From positions 310,001 to 374,000 of the forward strand of contig NZ_JASKUT010000001.1 of the NCBI RefSeq assembly GCF_030167925.1: a stretch of DNA of 64,000 bases, written 5' to 3'. This DNA comes from Paenibacillus silviterrae (GTDB lineage Bacteria > Bacillota > Bacilli > Paenibacillales > NBRC-103111). The notes below the pieces were generated by a model, which had not been told where the DNA came from, ran no database searches, and saw nothing but the letters and a program-made list of their open reading frames with translations. Positions 52,501 through 61,411 of the stretch are shown here, piece after piece; position 1 is the stretch's first letter; every line of letters starts with the position of its first letter. Position numbers and translations under genes: made by a program.

Positions 52501-55216
52501 CGCGGCGGAGGCGGATGCTCCTAAGGTGGAAGCTCCGAAGCTGCCGGTAACGCCAAATTATAATATTGTATCGCTGGCTAAGACCTCGAGCAGCAACTAT
52601 TCCTTGAAGCTGAAATCCAATGTGGACGGTACGGTTACCGTGAAGCAGGGGAATAACGTAATTGCACAGGACGTGCCTGTTGTCGCAGGGCAGCTGGCCT
52701 CAATTCCGGCAACCCTGGCAGCTGACAGCAGCACGAACTTCAGCATAACGCTGCTGCCGGCAGATACGCAGGAGCTGACCTCCTACGATAAGATCATCAA
52801 GAACTTTACGGTTACGATGAAAACCTATGTGCCTGACGGAGACATTTATGTATCACCGACGGGTTCAAGCACGGGAACAGGAACACAGGGCAGTCCGCTG
52901 GATTTGGATACGGCGATTGATTTCGTGAGACCCGGTCAGCGAATCATCCTGCAAGACGGAAGATATATTCGCAGCAGTAAGCTGGAGATCAAGAAGTATA
53001 ACGACGGCACTGCCCAGGCGAAGAAGTCTTTGGTTGCAGCGCCGGACGCCAGACCAATCCTCGATTTTGACAAAAAATCGGAGGGTGTCGTACTCAGCGG
53101 CAATTACTGGCACGTGCAGGGAATCGATGTAACACGCTCGGCCGGCAACACCAAAGGCTTTACCGTTGGCGGCAGCTACAACATCGTAGAAAACAGCCGC
53201 TTCTATGAGAACGGTGATACCGGCTTGCAGATCAGCCGCACGGACGAATCGGCCACTCGCGCCGAATGGCCGGCCTACAACCTGATTCTGAACAGCACCT
53301 CCTTCGATAACCGCGACCCGTCCGATAACAATGCCGACGGCTTTGCCGCCAAGCTGACGGTCGGGGAAGGGAACGTCTTCCGCGGAACCATCGCGCACAA
53401 TAACATCGACGATGGCTGGGATTTGTACACGAAGGCGGGAACAGGCGCCATTGGAGTCGTCCTTATTGAGGACAGCATTGCCTATAACAACGGAACATTA
53501 ACTAACGGTACTGTTGGAGCCGGGGATAAGAACGGGTTCAAGCTCGGCGGCGAAGGAATTCATGTGCCGCATATCATCCGGAATAGTATTGCGTTCGGTA
53601 ACGGTGCATACGGGTTTGCGAGCAATAGTAACCCTGGCGTCATTGCCTACAATAACATTGCGTTTAACAATGCCAAAGGCAACTTGAACTTCGTTACGTA
53701 TTCCCATATACCGACGAATTTCAAGCTGAACGATTTTGTTTCCTATCAGAAGGACTACACCGCCAAGGATAACTATCCGGCAAACCTGAATTCTGCAAGC
53801 AACTATTTGTTCAATGGCAAGGAATCCGTGAACAGCCTCGGAGTGAAGCTGACCGACGCTAACTTTGTGAGTTTAACTCCGGTCATTCCGTTCACACGGG
53901 ATGCCAGCGGCAGCATTCAACGAGGGGATTTCCTGACCTTCTTAAAGCCGGCTGCCCCGGAACCGGTTGGAGGGGATGAGTCTGATTCACCGGCAACTCC
54001 GGCAGTACCCGCGGCACCTGCGGGTGGCGGCGGCTTCGTACCGAGCCAGGGCGGAACAGGCTTGACCGTATCCCCGGTTCTTACGGGCAGCGTAGCTGTA
54101 GGCGCGCTTGACCTTGCGAAGCTGGATGAGGCATTTAAGCAATCCAAGGCAAATGACAAAGGTGAGAAGACCGTAGCCATCGATGTTCCTAAAGTAGAGG
54201 GAGCCAAGGCATACGGGGTGTCCGTACCGACACCTGTTCTGTCAACCGCAGGCGGCGGGCAGAAGCTGGCTGTATCGACAGAGGTAGCAGGGGTTGTGCT
54301 GCCAGGCAACATGCTAAGCAACACAAAAGTCGGAGCTCAAGAGGTAGTGCTTCGAATCACCCCGGTAGAAAGCTCAAGTCTTCCTTCCGGAGTACAGGGC
54401 GAAATCGGCGCCAGACCGGTCGTTTCACTCAGCCTGGAAGCCGAAGGACAGCCGGTTGCCTATAACAATCCGATGGCTCCAGTTACGGTAGCCATTCCCT
54501 ATCAGCCAACTGCCCAGGAGCTGGCGAATTCGGAATTCATTACGGTATGGTATATCGATCATGCCGGTAAGCAGCATCCGGTACCAAGCGGTAAATATGA
54601 TGCGATAACCGGTAAGGTGACCTTCACTACCACGCACTTCAGCACGTACGCAGTCGCCTATGTCAAGAAATCGTTCGGCGATCTGAGCAACGTGGAGTGG
54701 GGGCGCAAGGCGATTGAAGTTTTGGCTTCCAAAGGGGTTATCCAGGGTACTTCAGAGCATACTTACACGCCGGAGAAAAACATCACTAGAGCGGATTTCA
54801 CGATACTACTGATTAAGGCTCTGGGACTGACGGCTTCCGAAGGTTCAAGCTTCGCCGATGTAACACCTGACGATTACTATTTCCAGGCAGTTTCAGCGGC
54901 AAAGCAGCTCGGCATCGTGAACGGCCGGGAGAACAACCGCTTCGAGCCGAATGCTTCGATTACACGTCAAGATATGATCATAATGGCGGCGCGTGCACTT
55001 AGAGCTGCAGGGAAGCTTGATTCCTCCGCCAATGCCGACGCGGCAATCAACAGCTTTGTCGATCACGCAGCTGTAGCTTCTTACGCTGTGTCCGACCTGG
55101 CCGTCATGGCGAAGGCAGGACTGGTTCAAGGAGATGACCGTCAGCAGGTACAACCGCTGGCAAACACGACTCGCGCGGAAGCGGCGGCACTCATCTATCG
55201 CTTGTATAATAAGTAA
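49547..55216 (+). CDS. SLH-anchored PL9-family pectate lyase
   Basis: This 1889-residue surface enzyme has a signal peptide ending AAAGAEQ. In order: three concanavalin-like domains (about 30-235, 240-440, 765-985); four bacterial Ig-like group 3 domains (about 440-765); a beta-sandwich (995-1095); PL9 beta-helix (about 1098-1460); a Pro/Ala/Gly linker; a 200-residue domain typically preceding SLH; three SLH domains (about 1705-1889). Ca-site and base motifs NADGFAAKL, DDGWDLY and NGFKLGG match Pel9A. PL9 attacks pectate or rhamnogalacturonan. GTG 49547 follows AGAGGGGA. It has its own promoter with cre-like site. Alternative start ATG 49553. Confidence 0.9.
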   Translation: MKMQQRVLAWMMSLILLVTSVLPAAAGAEQAMITIAPGSAWQGSVYGDVGGQDKINATNFEITEGTNDSVVLRSSNNVGKIASTSEGIAYYYQAVPEDGDYELSATANVDSWTANNQVSFGVMLRDQVAVNRSFTVTDVTYAVYFGDYVAVGALDQKMTAFYHQSNAQVKAGLDFPSVPAPGKDKTYELSIRKQGSQYIVRIGSDIRVLDNITGTMAYAGLYTARNTKVTFTNVKLHVQPKVNLGDWQYSAFGSDTSGTKNPAPVVSGGGSVKLTASGGKIDSSNEGISYYYKEVPANASFELRAKAKVNTFNSDSSKSSPNQKSFGLMIKDQINVSTSNYAAVGALDLAMKGFYKLGTQNKLEAYSGVNAPAGSEEYDLRIRKNGDVYVLTVNGKSETVVLPNLMTGGNYAGLYVARDADVTFNQISLHVDGRAPTQLLVDSSSMKTTYFVSENLELNGLKVKALYADGRSEWLSSSEYLLTGFDSSKVGTNQAVLHFNGITAPIAFQIIPMQVTALEIPYTPAKTTYYPGDPFDPEGLVVIGEYNHGFSRKELAPDQYAFSIPGATVSGATYTFDTPGVKQVTVISTDTPTTKAAFDVNVKDAALLGLEVRQAPQKTLYYLGDPLDLAGLVVYAKYSDGASVRLTQQEYTVSPLDTTTAGTKQLLLAHKGTTAPLTVTVKARELVGIEVAQYPKTTYTVGEAFSPAGLAVSKVYDSGDREPLSDADYTVDDSQFNSAQAGTYEVRIVPKAAGLSGTVLKTVVREPVTYEWKTIRFGQSTSSTNNTVSVKSPGVVEVVALEGGGKVTGDHDGISFYYVELDALKDNFVLSADIQVKAYAKTPHDGQESFGIMARDAIGKSGDSAVFASNIAAVGGYSGGTTKPNGTQMFVRTGVESSDGSGSQGIQNQFLSSVKPEAQNTHPAAPYRLTLAKTNTGFTGKLNQGQEVLYYEPDILKTQNDKMYVGFYAARLATIEVSNIKLQVTAAEADAPKVEAPKLPVTPNYNIVSLAKTSSSNYSLKLKSNVDGTVTVKQGNNVIAQDVPVVAGQLASIPATLAADSSTNFSITLLPADTQELTSYDKIIKNFTVTMKTYVPDGDIYVSPTGSSTGTGTQGSPLDLDTAIDFVRPGQRIILQDGRYIRSSKLEIKKYNDGTAQAKKSLVAAPDARPILDFDKKSEGVVLSGNYWHVQGIDVTRSAGNTKGFTVGGSYNIVENSRFYENGDTGLQISRTDESATRAEWPAYNLILNSTSFDNRDPSDNNADGFAAKLTVGEGNVFRGTIAHNNIDDGWDLYTKAGTGAIGVVLIEDSIAYNNGTLTNGTVGAGDKNGFKLGGEGIHVPHIIRNSIAFGNGAYGFASNSNPGVIAYNNIAFNNAKGNLNFVTYSHIPTNFKLNDFVSYQKDYTAKDNYPANLNSASNYLFNGKESVNSLGVKLTDANFVSLTPVIPFTRDASGSIQRGDFLTFLKPAAPEPVGGDESDSPATPAVPAAPAGGGGFVPSQGGTGLTVSPVLTGSVAVGALDLAKLDEAFKQSKANDKGEKTVAIDVPKVEGAKAYGVSVPTPVLSTAGGGQKLAVSTEVAGVVLPGNMLSNTKVGAQEVVLRITPVESSSLPSGVQGEIGARPVVSLSLEAEGQPVAYNNPMAPVTVAIPYQPTAQELANSEFITVWYIDHAGKQHPVPSGKYDAITGKVTFTTTHFSTYAVAYVKKSFGDLSNVEWGRKAIEVLASKGVIQGTSEHTYTPEKNITRADFTILLIKALGLTASEGSSFADVTPDDYYFQAVSAAKQLGIVNGRENNRFEPNASITRQDMIIMAARALRAAGKLDSSANADAAINSFVDHAAVASYAVSDLAVMAKAGLVQGDDRQQVQPLANTTRAEAAALIYRLYNK

Positions 55217-55237
55217 AGGGTATTTTGGCAAGCTCCA

Positions 55238-55270
55238 TAACCCACCGTTCAACACAACGGTGGGTTATTT
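55238..55270 (+). terminator. rho-independent terminator after the SLH-PL9 gene
   Basis: TAACCCACCGTT, loop CAACAC, AACGGTGGGTTA, then TTTGG, 22 bases after the stop. The stem is a perfect 12-bp match. Confidence 0.9.
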
Positions 55271-55531
55271 GGCGTTCAAGCAAGGGGACTGGAAAAAACG
55301 GATCCATCACCTCAAAATCAAGCAGGTTAAATCAGTACGATGCGGCTGCAAAAGATGTGGATGCCACGATTTCGTGCTGAAACATCCGCGCTGCTGCGGG
55401 CTTTATCGCCATGCTGAAAGATGGTTTGATCGATACTATTGCGTGATGTTTGGCCTGCGTCTACCATGTGAATTGTCAGGCCGACAACTTATCGAACCAA
55501 GCTAAACAAAATCGTCAGAGGGGGACACCGA
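55271..55531. other. intergenic stretch before importer 3, possible coding remnant
   Basis: No intact gene is seen. One frame reads as a cysteine-rich peptide (VRCGCKRCGC and further Cys) without a start, another as Ala-rich fragments broken by stops. This may be a decayed gene. The importer 3 promoter must lie here, but I could not pick it. Confidence 0.3.
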
Positions 55532-56491
55532 ATGAAGGAGCAATATGAAGCCCGGCTGCATGCTACCGGCAGGATGAGTTTATCAGGCTCCTTGCTTCTC
55601 AAGGATTTGATTCGGGATAGATGGCTGTATCTCATCTTATTGCCCGGAATTTTGTACTTTATCGTTTTCAAGTATGTACCCATGTGGGGGCTCGTGATGG
55701 CCTTTCAGGACTACAAGCCGCATTTCGGCTTCACCGGGAGCCCTTGGGTGGGACTTAAGCATTTCGAACGCTTCTTCACCGAACCGCAGTTCTGGATGCT
55801 GTTTCGCAACACGATTGTTTTGGCGGTGTACAATCTGGTATTTTTCTTCCCGCTGCCGATTGTGCTCGCACTTATGCTGAACGAGGTGCGCAAGGAGCTG
55901 TTTAAGCGCTTCGCCCAGACGCTCTTGTATTTGCCGCACTTCGTATCCTGGGTGGTCGCCGTCGGAATTTTCTATGTTCTATTAACTACCGAAGGCGGTG
56001 TTGTCAACGAGCTCATCGAACGGCTGGGCATGGAGAAAATTCCGTTCCTGCTGAGCGAGGAATGGTTCCGTACGATGATCATCATGCAATCGATCTGGAA
56101 GGAAGCGGGCTGGGGGACGATTATCTTTTTGGCGGCATTGTCCGGCGTAGACCTTCAGCTGTATGAGGCGGCCCGAATGGACGGCGCAGGACGCTGGCGG
56201 CAGCTGTGGCATATTACGCTGCCGGCGATTCGCAGTACGATTGTCATCTTGTTCATCCTGCGGCTCGGCAGCTTCCTTGATACGGGCTTCGAGCATATTT
56301 TCCTCATGCTGAACTCGATGAACCGGGAGGTCGGGGAAGTATTCGACACCTACGTGTATTTGAAAGGCTTAACGCAAGCGCAGTACAGCTATAGCGCGGC
56401 CGTCGGCATGTTTAAGTCGCTGGTCGGTCTTGTCCTTGTACTGGCCGCCAACTGGCTGGCGAAGAGATTCGGTGAAGAAGGCGTCTATTAA
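55532..56491 (+). CDS. ABC importer 3, permease (LplB-type)
   Basis: A 319-residue inner-membrane permease, paralogous to the one at 18816. The first helix motif is LYLILLPGILYFIVFKYVPM and the EAA loop is YEAARMDGAGRWRQLWHITL. AGAGGGGG precedes the ATG. It is followed 24 bases later by its partner permease. It begins a seven-gene operon reaching the right edge (permease, permease, binding protein, regulator, GH105, aldolase-type enzyme, GarD). The ATPase is missing and must come from elsewhere. Confidence 0.93.
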   Translation: MKEQYEARLHATGRMSLSGSLLLKDLIRDRWLYLILLPGILYFIVFKYVPMWGLVMAFQDYKPHFGFTGSPWVGLKHFERFFTEPQFWMLFRNTIVLAVYNLVFFFPLPIVLALMLNEVRKELFKRFAQTLLYLPHFVSWVVAVGIFYVLLTTEGGVVNELIERLGMEKIPFLLSEEWFRTMIIMQSIWKEAGWGTIIFLAALSGVDLQLYEAARMDGAGRWRQLWHITLPAIRSTIVILFILRLGSFLDTGFEHIFLMLNSMNREVGEVFDTYVYLKGLTQAQYSYSAAVGMFKSLVGLVLVLAANWLAKRFGEEGVY

Positions 56492-56515
56492 CTAAGCAAG
56501 GGAGGTCAGGCACCT

Positions 56516-57394
56516 ATGCCAAGTGAGGATCGAAGCTGGGGCAACCGTTGGTTTCATACGGTCAATTACACCCTGCTTACGTTGATTTCCGGGATTACGA
56601 TCATTCCGTTTATCTATATTGTGATGGTGTCCTTCGCGACTCCGGAGGAGGTAGCCCAGGGAGGTTTGCTGCTGTTTCCTTCCAAGTTCACCTTGGGAGC
56701 GTACAAGTATATTTTTTCAACCGACACGATGCTGAGAAGCCTATTGATTTCGATTTATGTGACGGTAGTCGGAACGCTCATCAACCTGCTGTTGACCTCT
56801 TTTACCGCCTATCCGCTAGCCCGTGCCAATCTGCGCGGACGCAGAATGTTTATGCTCATGATTCTGATCACGATGCTGTTCAGCGGGGGACTTGTTCCCA
56901 CCTACTTTGTGGTCAAGGCGTTCGGTATGATCAACACCTACTGGTCGCTCATGATCCCAACGGCCATCAGCGCTTTTAACCTGATTGTACTCAAGAACTT
57001 CTTCCAGCAAATTCCCGACGGCTTGGAGGATTCGGCCAAAATCGACGGCTGCAACGATCTGGGCATCCTGTTCCGCATCATTCTGCCGCTTTCGATGCCG
57101 GCGATGGCTACCTTCGGACTGTTCTATGCCGTAGGCCACTGGAACACCTTCTTCAATGCCGTTATGTACATTAATGACGCGGAAAAATTTCCCGTGCAGG
57201 TGGTACTCAGACAAATTGTTCTGCTTTCGCAGGATCAAATCGGCGATTCCTCCCAGCAGGACCAGCTGGATTACTTGCCGCAGACGATCCGCATGGCGTC
57301 CATTGTGGTTGCTACCGTTCCGATCGTGCTGGTGTACCCGTTTCTGCAGAAGCATTTCGCCAAGGGTGTGCTGCTGGGCTCGGTAAAAGGGTGA
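56516..57394 (+). CDS. ABC importer 3, permease (LplC/YtcP-type)
   Basis: A 292-residue permease with EAA loop LEDSAKIDGCNDLGILFRII and C-terminus YPFLQKHFAKGVLLGSVKG, close to the permease at 19802. GGGAGGT precedes the ATG. It forms the importer 3 channel with 55532. Its terminal segment differs little from that of importer 1, suggesting the two transporters arose by duplication. Confidence 0.93.
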   Translation: MPSEDRSWGNRWFHTVNYTLLTLISGITIIPFIYIVMVSFATPEEVAQGGLLLFPSKFTLGAYKYIFSTDTMLRSLLISIYVTVVGTLINLLLTSFTAYPLARANLRGRRMFMLMILITMLFSGGLVPTYFVVKAFGMINTYWSLMIPTAISAFNLIVLKNFFQQIPDGLEDSAKIDGCNDLGILFRIILPLSMPAMATFGLFYAVGHWNTFFNAVMYINDAEKFPVQVVLRQIVLLSQDQIGDSSQQDQLDYLPQTIRMASIVVATVPIVLVYPFLQKHFAKGVLLGSVKG

Positions 57395-57484
57395 TCGGCC
57401 CCGCTTCTGGGTGCTTCTCAATTTGAGGAGGCGTCCGGCGCAGGTTTGATTTATAATGATAATGAAAGCAATGGAGGGGTTTGT

Positions 57485-59005
57485 ATGTCAAAAAAACGAT
57501 TCATCGCCGTCGCTTGCTCGCTCGTCATGACAACTAGCGCACTGATTGGTTGTGCGGAGAGTTCATCGTCGCCTCAGGGCGAAGCCGTTAAGGAGGATAC
57601 GACACCGCTTGAGGTGACGATCGCCACACCTCAGGTGGGCGAAGCTCCGAAGAAGGACAATGAGATTGAGCTTGCCATCGAGAAATACACCCATGCCAAA
57701 ATCGACATCCAATGGATTCCGTCAGCCGCCTTCGAGGACAAGAAGAACATTATGATTGCTTCCGGCGAGATGCCGAAGGCGTTCAAGCTAACCTACAATG
57801 CGACGACGCTGAACGCAATCCAGTCCGGCATTTTCTGGGAAATAGGCCCTTATCTTAAAAATTACAAGCATTTAGCTGCCGTTAACGCCATGCATTACGA
57901 TAATATCAAAGTAGACGGGAAGCTCTACGGGCTGCCTCTGTACCGGGATATCGGACGCGCCGGCATCACGTACAGGAAGGACTGGTTCGACGAGCAGGGC
58001 CTCAAGCCTCCGGTTACACTAGATGACTGGTACCACGTTATGAAAACGCTCGCAGAAAAGGATCCGGATAAAAACGGCCAAAACGACAGCTACGGCATGT
58101 TCTTGGATAAATCGTATAACGATGCGTCCGCCAGCAGTGCTTTCCTGACGCGGCTTGCCGTATCCCAGGGAGCGCCGAACAAATGGGGCCTCGAGAATGG
58201 CCGGCTCGTCCCCGAGTTTATGACGAAGCCGTATCTGGATTCGATGAAGCTGCTTAGAAGGCTGTATCAAGAGAAGCTGATGAATCAGGATTTCTCCGTA
58301 GTGCAAGCGGCGGATGCCGACAACAAATGGAATGCGGGCAAGGTGGGGATCCGAATCAACACGGTAGCCTCTGCGGCGGCGACTTCATTTGAAAACGTAT
58401 CCAAATCCGTGCCGAATGCGGTGGTCGACATCGTGCCTTATATGGGACCTTCGGGCAATCGAGTTCCGGCGGAGCCGGGAAATAACGGATTTTTCGTTTT
58501 CCCGAAATCAAGTGTCAAAACGGAAGCGGAATTAAAGCGACTGCTGGGCTTCTTCGATAAGCTGCTTGAGCCGGAGATGTCGACGCTGCTGACAAGAGGC
58601 TTGGAGGGCAAGCATTACACGAAAACCGATGACGGGAAAGCGCAGTTCAAGGATTTATCCTTGTTCAACCTTGAGGTGAAGCCTTATCGGGACAGCCTTC
58701 CTTCCTTTGAGGTCACGGGCACCGGGCTGCCGCTGAAGCTGAATGAGCTGCAAGCGAAGGGCTGGAAGGTCGTTGCCGATAATCTGAAAAACGTCGTGCC
58801 TAATCCGGCGTTGACCCTTTCCTCGAAGACGTATTCGGAGAAGGGCGGCGAGCTGGATACGCTGATCCGAGATGCCCAAACGAAGTTTATCATGGGCAAA
58901 ATTGACGAGGCCGGCTGGCAGGCCGAAGTAGAGAATTGGAAGAAGGCCGGCGGGAGCAAGGTGATCGATGAGCTGACGGCTGAGAATGCGAAGCTGAATA
59001 AGTAA
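57485..59005 (+). CDS. ABC importer 3, solute-binding lipoprotein (LplA-type)
   Basis: A 506-residue extracellular binding protein with signal sequence MSKKRFIAVACSLVMTTSAL and lipobox LIGC. ATG 57485 is chosen because GGAGGGG lies six bases upstream; the in-frame opening at 57446 has no site. The fold is LplA-type (PLEVTIATPQVGEAPKKDNE, KIDIQWIPSAAFEDKKNIMI, YRKDWFDEQGLKPPVTLDDW). It should feed importer 3. The gene order (permeases first, binding protein last) is reversed relative to importer 1. Confidence 0.93.
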   Translation: MSKKRFIAVACSLVMTTSALIGCAESSSSPQGEAVKEDTTPLEVTIATPQVGEAPKKDNEIELAIEKYTHAKIDIQWIPSAAFEDKKNIMIASGEMPKAFKLTYNATTLNAIQSGIFWEIGPYLKNYKHLAAVNAMHYDNIKVDGKLYGLPLYRDIGRAGITYRKDWFDEQGLKPPVTLDDWYHVMKTLAEKDPDKNGQNDSYGMFLDKSYNDASASSAFLTRLAVSQGAPNKWGLENGRLVPEFMTKPYLDSMKLLRRLYQEKLMNQDFSVVQAADADNKWNAGKVGIRINTVASAAATSFENVSKSVPNAVVDIVPYMGPSGNRVPAEPGNNGFFVFPKSSVKTEAELKRLLGFFDKLLEPEMSTLLTRGLEGKHYTKTDDGKAQFKDLSLFNLEVKPYRDSLPSFEVTGTGLPLKLNELQAKGWKVVADNLKNVVPNPALTLSSKTYSEKGGELDTLIRDAQTKFIMGKIDEAGWQAEVENWKKAGGSKVIDELTAENAKLNK

Positions 59006-59089
59006 TCCGTGTTCCCTGCCGTAACGATCGGTCCGTGCCTGGAGCAGCTCGTGCAGCAGCCTTGAGGGCGAAGAGAGGGGGAGGTACCA

Positions 59090-61369
59090 TTGCCGAAATA
59101 TTTATACCGACTGCTTGTGTTTACCTTGCTGCTCTGCGCTGTTCCGGTCGTTATGACGGGGATCATCTCTTATTTTATTGCTTCGCGGGATATCGAAAGG
59201 AAGGTCAATGAAGGCAATGTCCAGCTGTTGCTGCAAAATCAGATGCGAATGGAGCAGGCGCTGAAAAATGTGGAAATGGGCGCGGTACAGTACGTCAATT
59301 CCTCGTTCATGAGCGACTATTTGTACCGGGATTTGTCCAGTGACGATTTCCAAATCATAACCGACATGTCCAAGGGGCTGTACAACCTGCATTCCATCTG
59401 GGGCGTGGCGGATGCGCAGATTATCAATCTTGAGCATGACTGGATGATCAGCAATTTGGGTTTTACCTCGCTGGGGGAATTTCCTGACCGCAGCCTGCTG
59501 AATGAATACGCAAGAAGGCCGGAAAACCTGTTTTGGCTGGCGGAAAGCTCCGGAAGGAAGCCGGTCGAGGATACGGTTGATGCGGGAGGTCGCGAGCTGG
59601 TTCGCCTTGTCGTGAAGCTGCCGATGATCGCATCCACCCGTGTGCCCAAAGCGCTGCTAATTATTGACATGTCCCACAGCACGCTGGAAAGCGATTTAGC
59701 GCCGAACTTCCAGTGGGGCAGCACCTATGTATTGAACCGCGAGCGAGAGCCGTTTCTTTCTAGCCCGGGCGGAGGAAGCGGACATAAGCAAATCCTCCAG
59801 CAGCTGGGGAAACAAACCGCATCCGAGACCTATTACGAGCAGGACGGGATGGCGGTCAATTACCGGGTATCCCCGCAATACGGCTGGTCGTACGTTTCGA
59901 TCGTGTCCATTGAGGAGATTACGAAGGAGTCCAGGAAAATTGCCGTCATTACGGCTAATGCCTGCTTCATCATCTTCGCGGTGATTGCTGTAGCCGCCTT
60001 CTACGGTACGCGCCGCATGTATAAGCCGATCCGCCGGCTGTTCATCATCATGGAGCAATGGAGCGGCGATTTGCCAAGCCTCAAGAAGAAGGACGAGTTT
60101 GCCTTTATCGAGGACCGCTTTCAATCGTTGTTCAGCACGAGGAAGCATATGCAGCAGCAGCTGCAGGCGCAGCGCGGACAGGTGAAGGAGTTTTTTCTGC
60201 TTAAGCTGTTTATGGGGCAGGTAACGGAGAGTGAGTTTCTGTTTAAATCGGAGGCGTACGGCTTCGGGAAGCGGGGCAAGCCGCTGGGCGTGCTGGCGCT
60301 GCAAATCGATACGCTGGAAGGTACGCGATATTCCGAGAGCGATAAGGAGCTGCTGCTGTTCGCGATCAACAACATTGTCGGGGAGCTGATTCCCGGTGAA
60401 TGCGTCGTCGGCACGCTGCTGCTCGATCAATCGCAGGTAACGCTGCTGACCGGGAATACGAACGAGCCGGAAGCGTTAAGCGTCTACCTGCACGAGATGG
60501 CCGAGCAGATTAGGCTGAAGCTGCGCGAGCTGCTGCAGCTCAAGGTAAGCATCGGCATTAGCCGTCCGTTTCAACATTATACGGATGCGATGGATGCCTA
60601 TGTGGAGGCGCTCGAAGCGTTGAAGCGCCGTATCAGCCTGGGGCACGAGCTGATTCTGAGCTACGAGGATATCGAAGAGGTCAATTCCGATACGGTTCTT
60701 TCATCCGCTTCCTGGAGCCACCTTGAGGACTGCTTCATTAATGCGCTGAGGACGGGCGATTCGAAGGCGGTTTATGATTACTATCAGCAGTATGCTTCTT
60801 CCATTCTGGAGAGAAACGTGTTGTTTAATGATTTCCAGATGCTGATGATTCAGCTGATCTCGAGGATCTATCGGCTGCTTCACCAGCAAGGGGGCTCGCT
60901 TGACGGATTGACCGGAACGAAATCGGTCCTAAATAAGTTTATGAAGCTAAGCACGGCAGAGGAAATCGTCAACTGGTTCAAGACAACGCTGCTGCCGCCG
61001 ACCATCGCCTTCCTGCAGAGTCGCATCGATACGCAGTACATCAATATCGCTCATCAGCTGGTCGAGATGATTCATGAGCAATACGACCGGGACCTATCGC
61101 TGGAGTCATGTGCGGAGCAGCTGAAATATCACCCGGTATACCTAAGCCGTGTGTTCAAGAAGGAGATCGGCGTCACCTTTATCGATTACTTGACAGGGTA
61201 CCGGATGAATATGGCCAAGCTGTGGCTGAAGGACAGCCAGCTGAAAATTACCGAGATCGCGGAGCGGCTTAATTATACGAGCTCGACCGGATTCATCCGA
61301 ACGTTCCGCAAGGCGACCGGGATGACGCCGGGGCAATACCGAGAGCTTCATTCGAAAACGGATTCATAG
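59090..61369 (+). CDS. membrane-bound AraC-family transcriptional regulator
   Basis: This 759-residue regulator starts at TTG 59090 behind AGAGGGGGAGG. An N-terminal helix (LLVFTLLLCAVPVVMTGIIS), a Cache-like extracellular region, a second helix (about 285-305) and a linker precede the C-terminal AraC domain (about 660-759: LSLESCAEQLKYHPVYLSRV, KITEIAERLNYTSSTGFIRT, GMTPGQYREL). It has the same plan as the regulator at 14587 but is embedded in the importer 3 operon, 84 bases after the binding protein, so it likely autoregulates the operon in response to an extracellular signal. Confidence 0.9.
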   Translation: MPKYLYRLLVFTLLLCAVPVVMTGIISYFIASRDIERKVNEGNVQLLLQNQMRMEQALKNVEMGAVQYVNSSFMSDYLYRDLSSDDFQIITDMSKGLYNLHSIWGVADAQIINLEHDWMISNLGFTSLGEFPDRSLLNEYARRPENLFWLAESSGRKPVEDTVDAGGRELVRLVVKLPMIASTRVPKALLIIDMSHSTLESDLAPNFQWGSTYVLNREREPFLSSPGGGSGHKQILQQLGKQTASETYYEQDGMAVNYRVSPQYGWSYVSIVSIEEITKESRKIAVITANACFIIFAVIAVAAFYGTRRMYKPIRRLFIIMEQWSGDLPSLKKKDEFAFIEDRFQSLFSTRKHMQQQLQAQRGQVKEFFLLKLFMGQVTESEFLFKSEAYGFGKRGKPLGVLALQIDTLEGTRYSESDKELLLFAINNIVGELIPGECVVGTLLLDQSQVTLLTGNTNEPEALSVYLHEMAEQIRLKLRELLQLKVSIGISRPFQHYTDAMDAYVEALEALKRRISLGHELILSYEDIEEVNSDTVLSSASWSHLEDCFINALRTGDSKAVYDYYQQYASSILERNVLFNDFQMLMIQLISRIYRLLHQQGGSLDGLTGTKSVLNKFMKLSTAEEIVNWFKTTLLPPTIAFLQSRIDTQYINIAHQLVEMIHEQYDRDLSLESCAEQLKYHPVYLSRVFKKEIGVTFIDYLTGYRMNMAKLWLKDSQLKITEIAERLNYTSSTGFIRTFRKATGMTPGQYRELHSKTDS

Positions 61370-61411
61370 AAGCTGTCTACGCGGCAATATAATGAGAGGG
61401 GAGGCCTTCCG

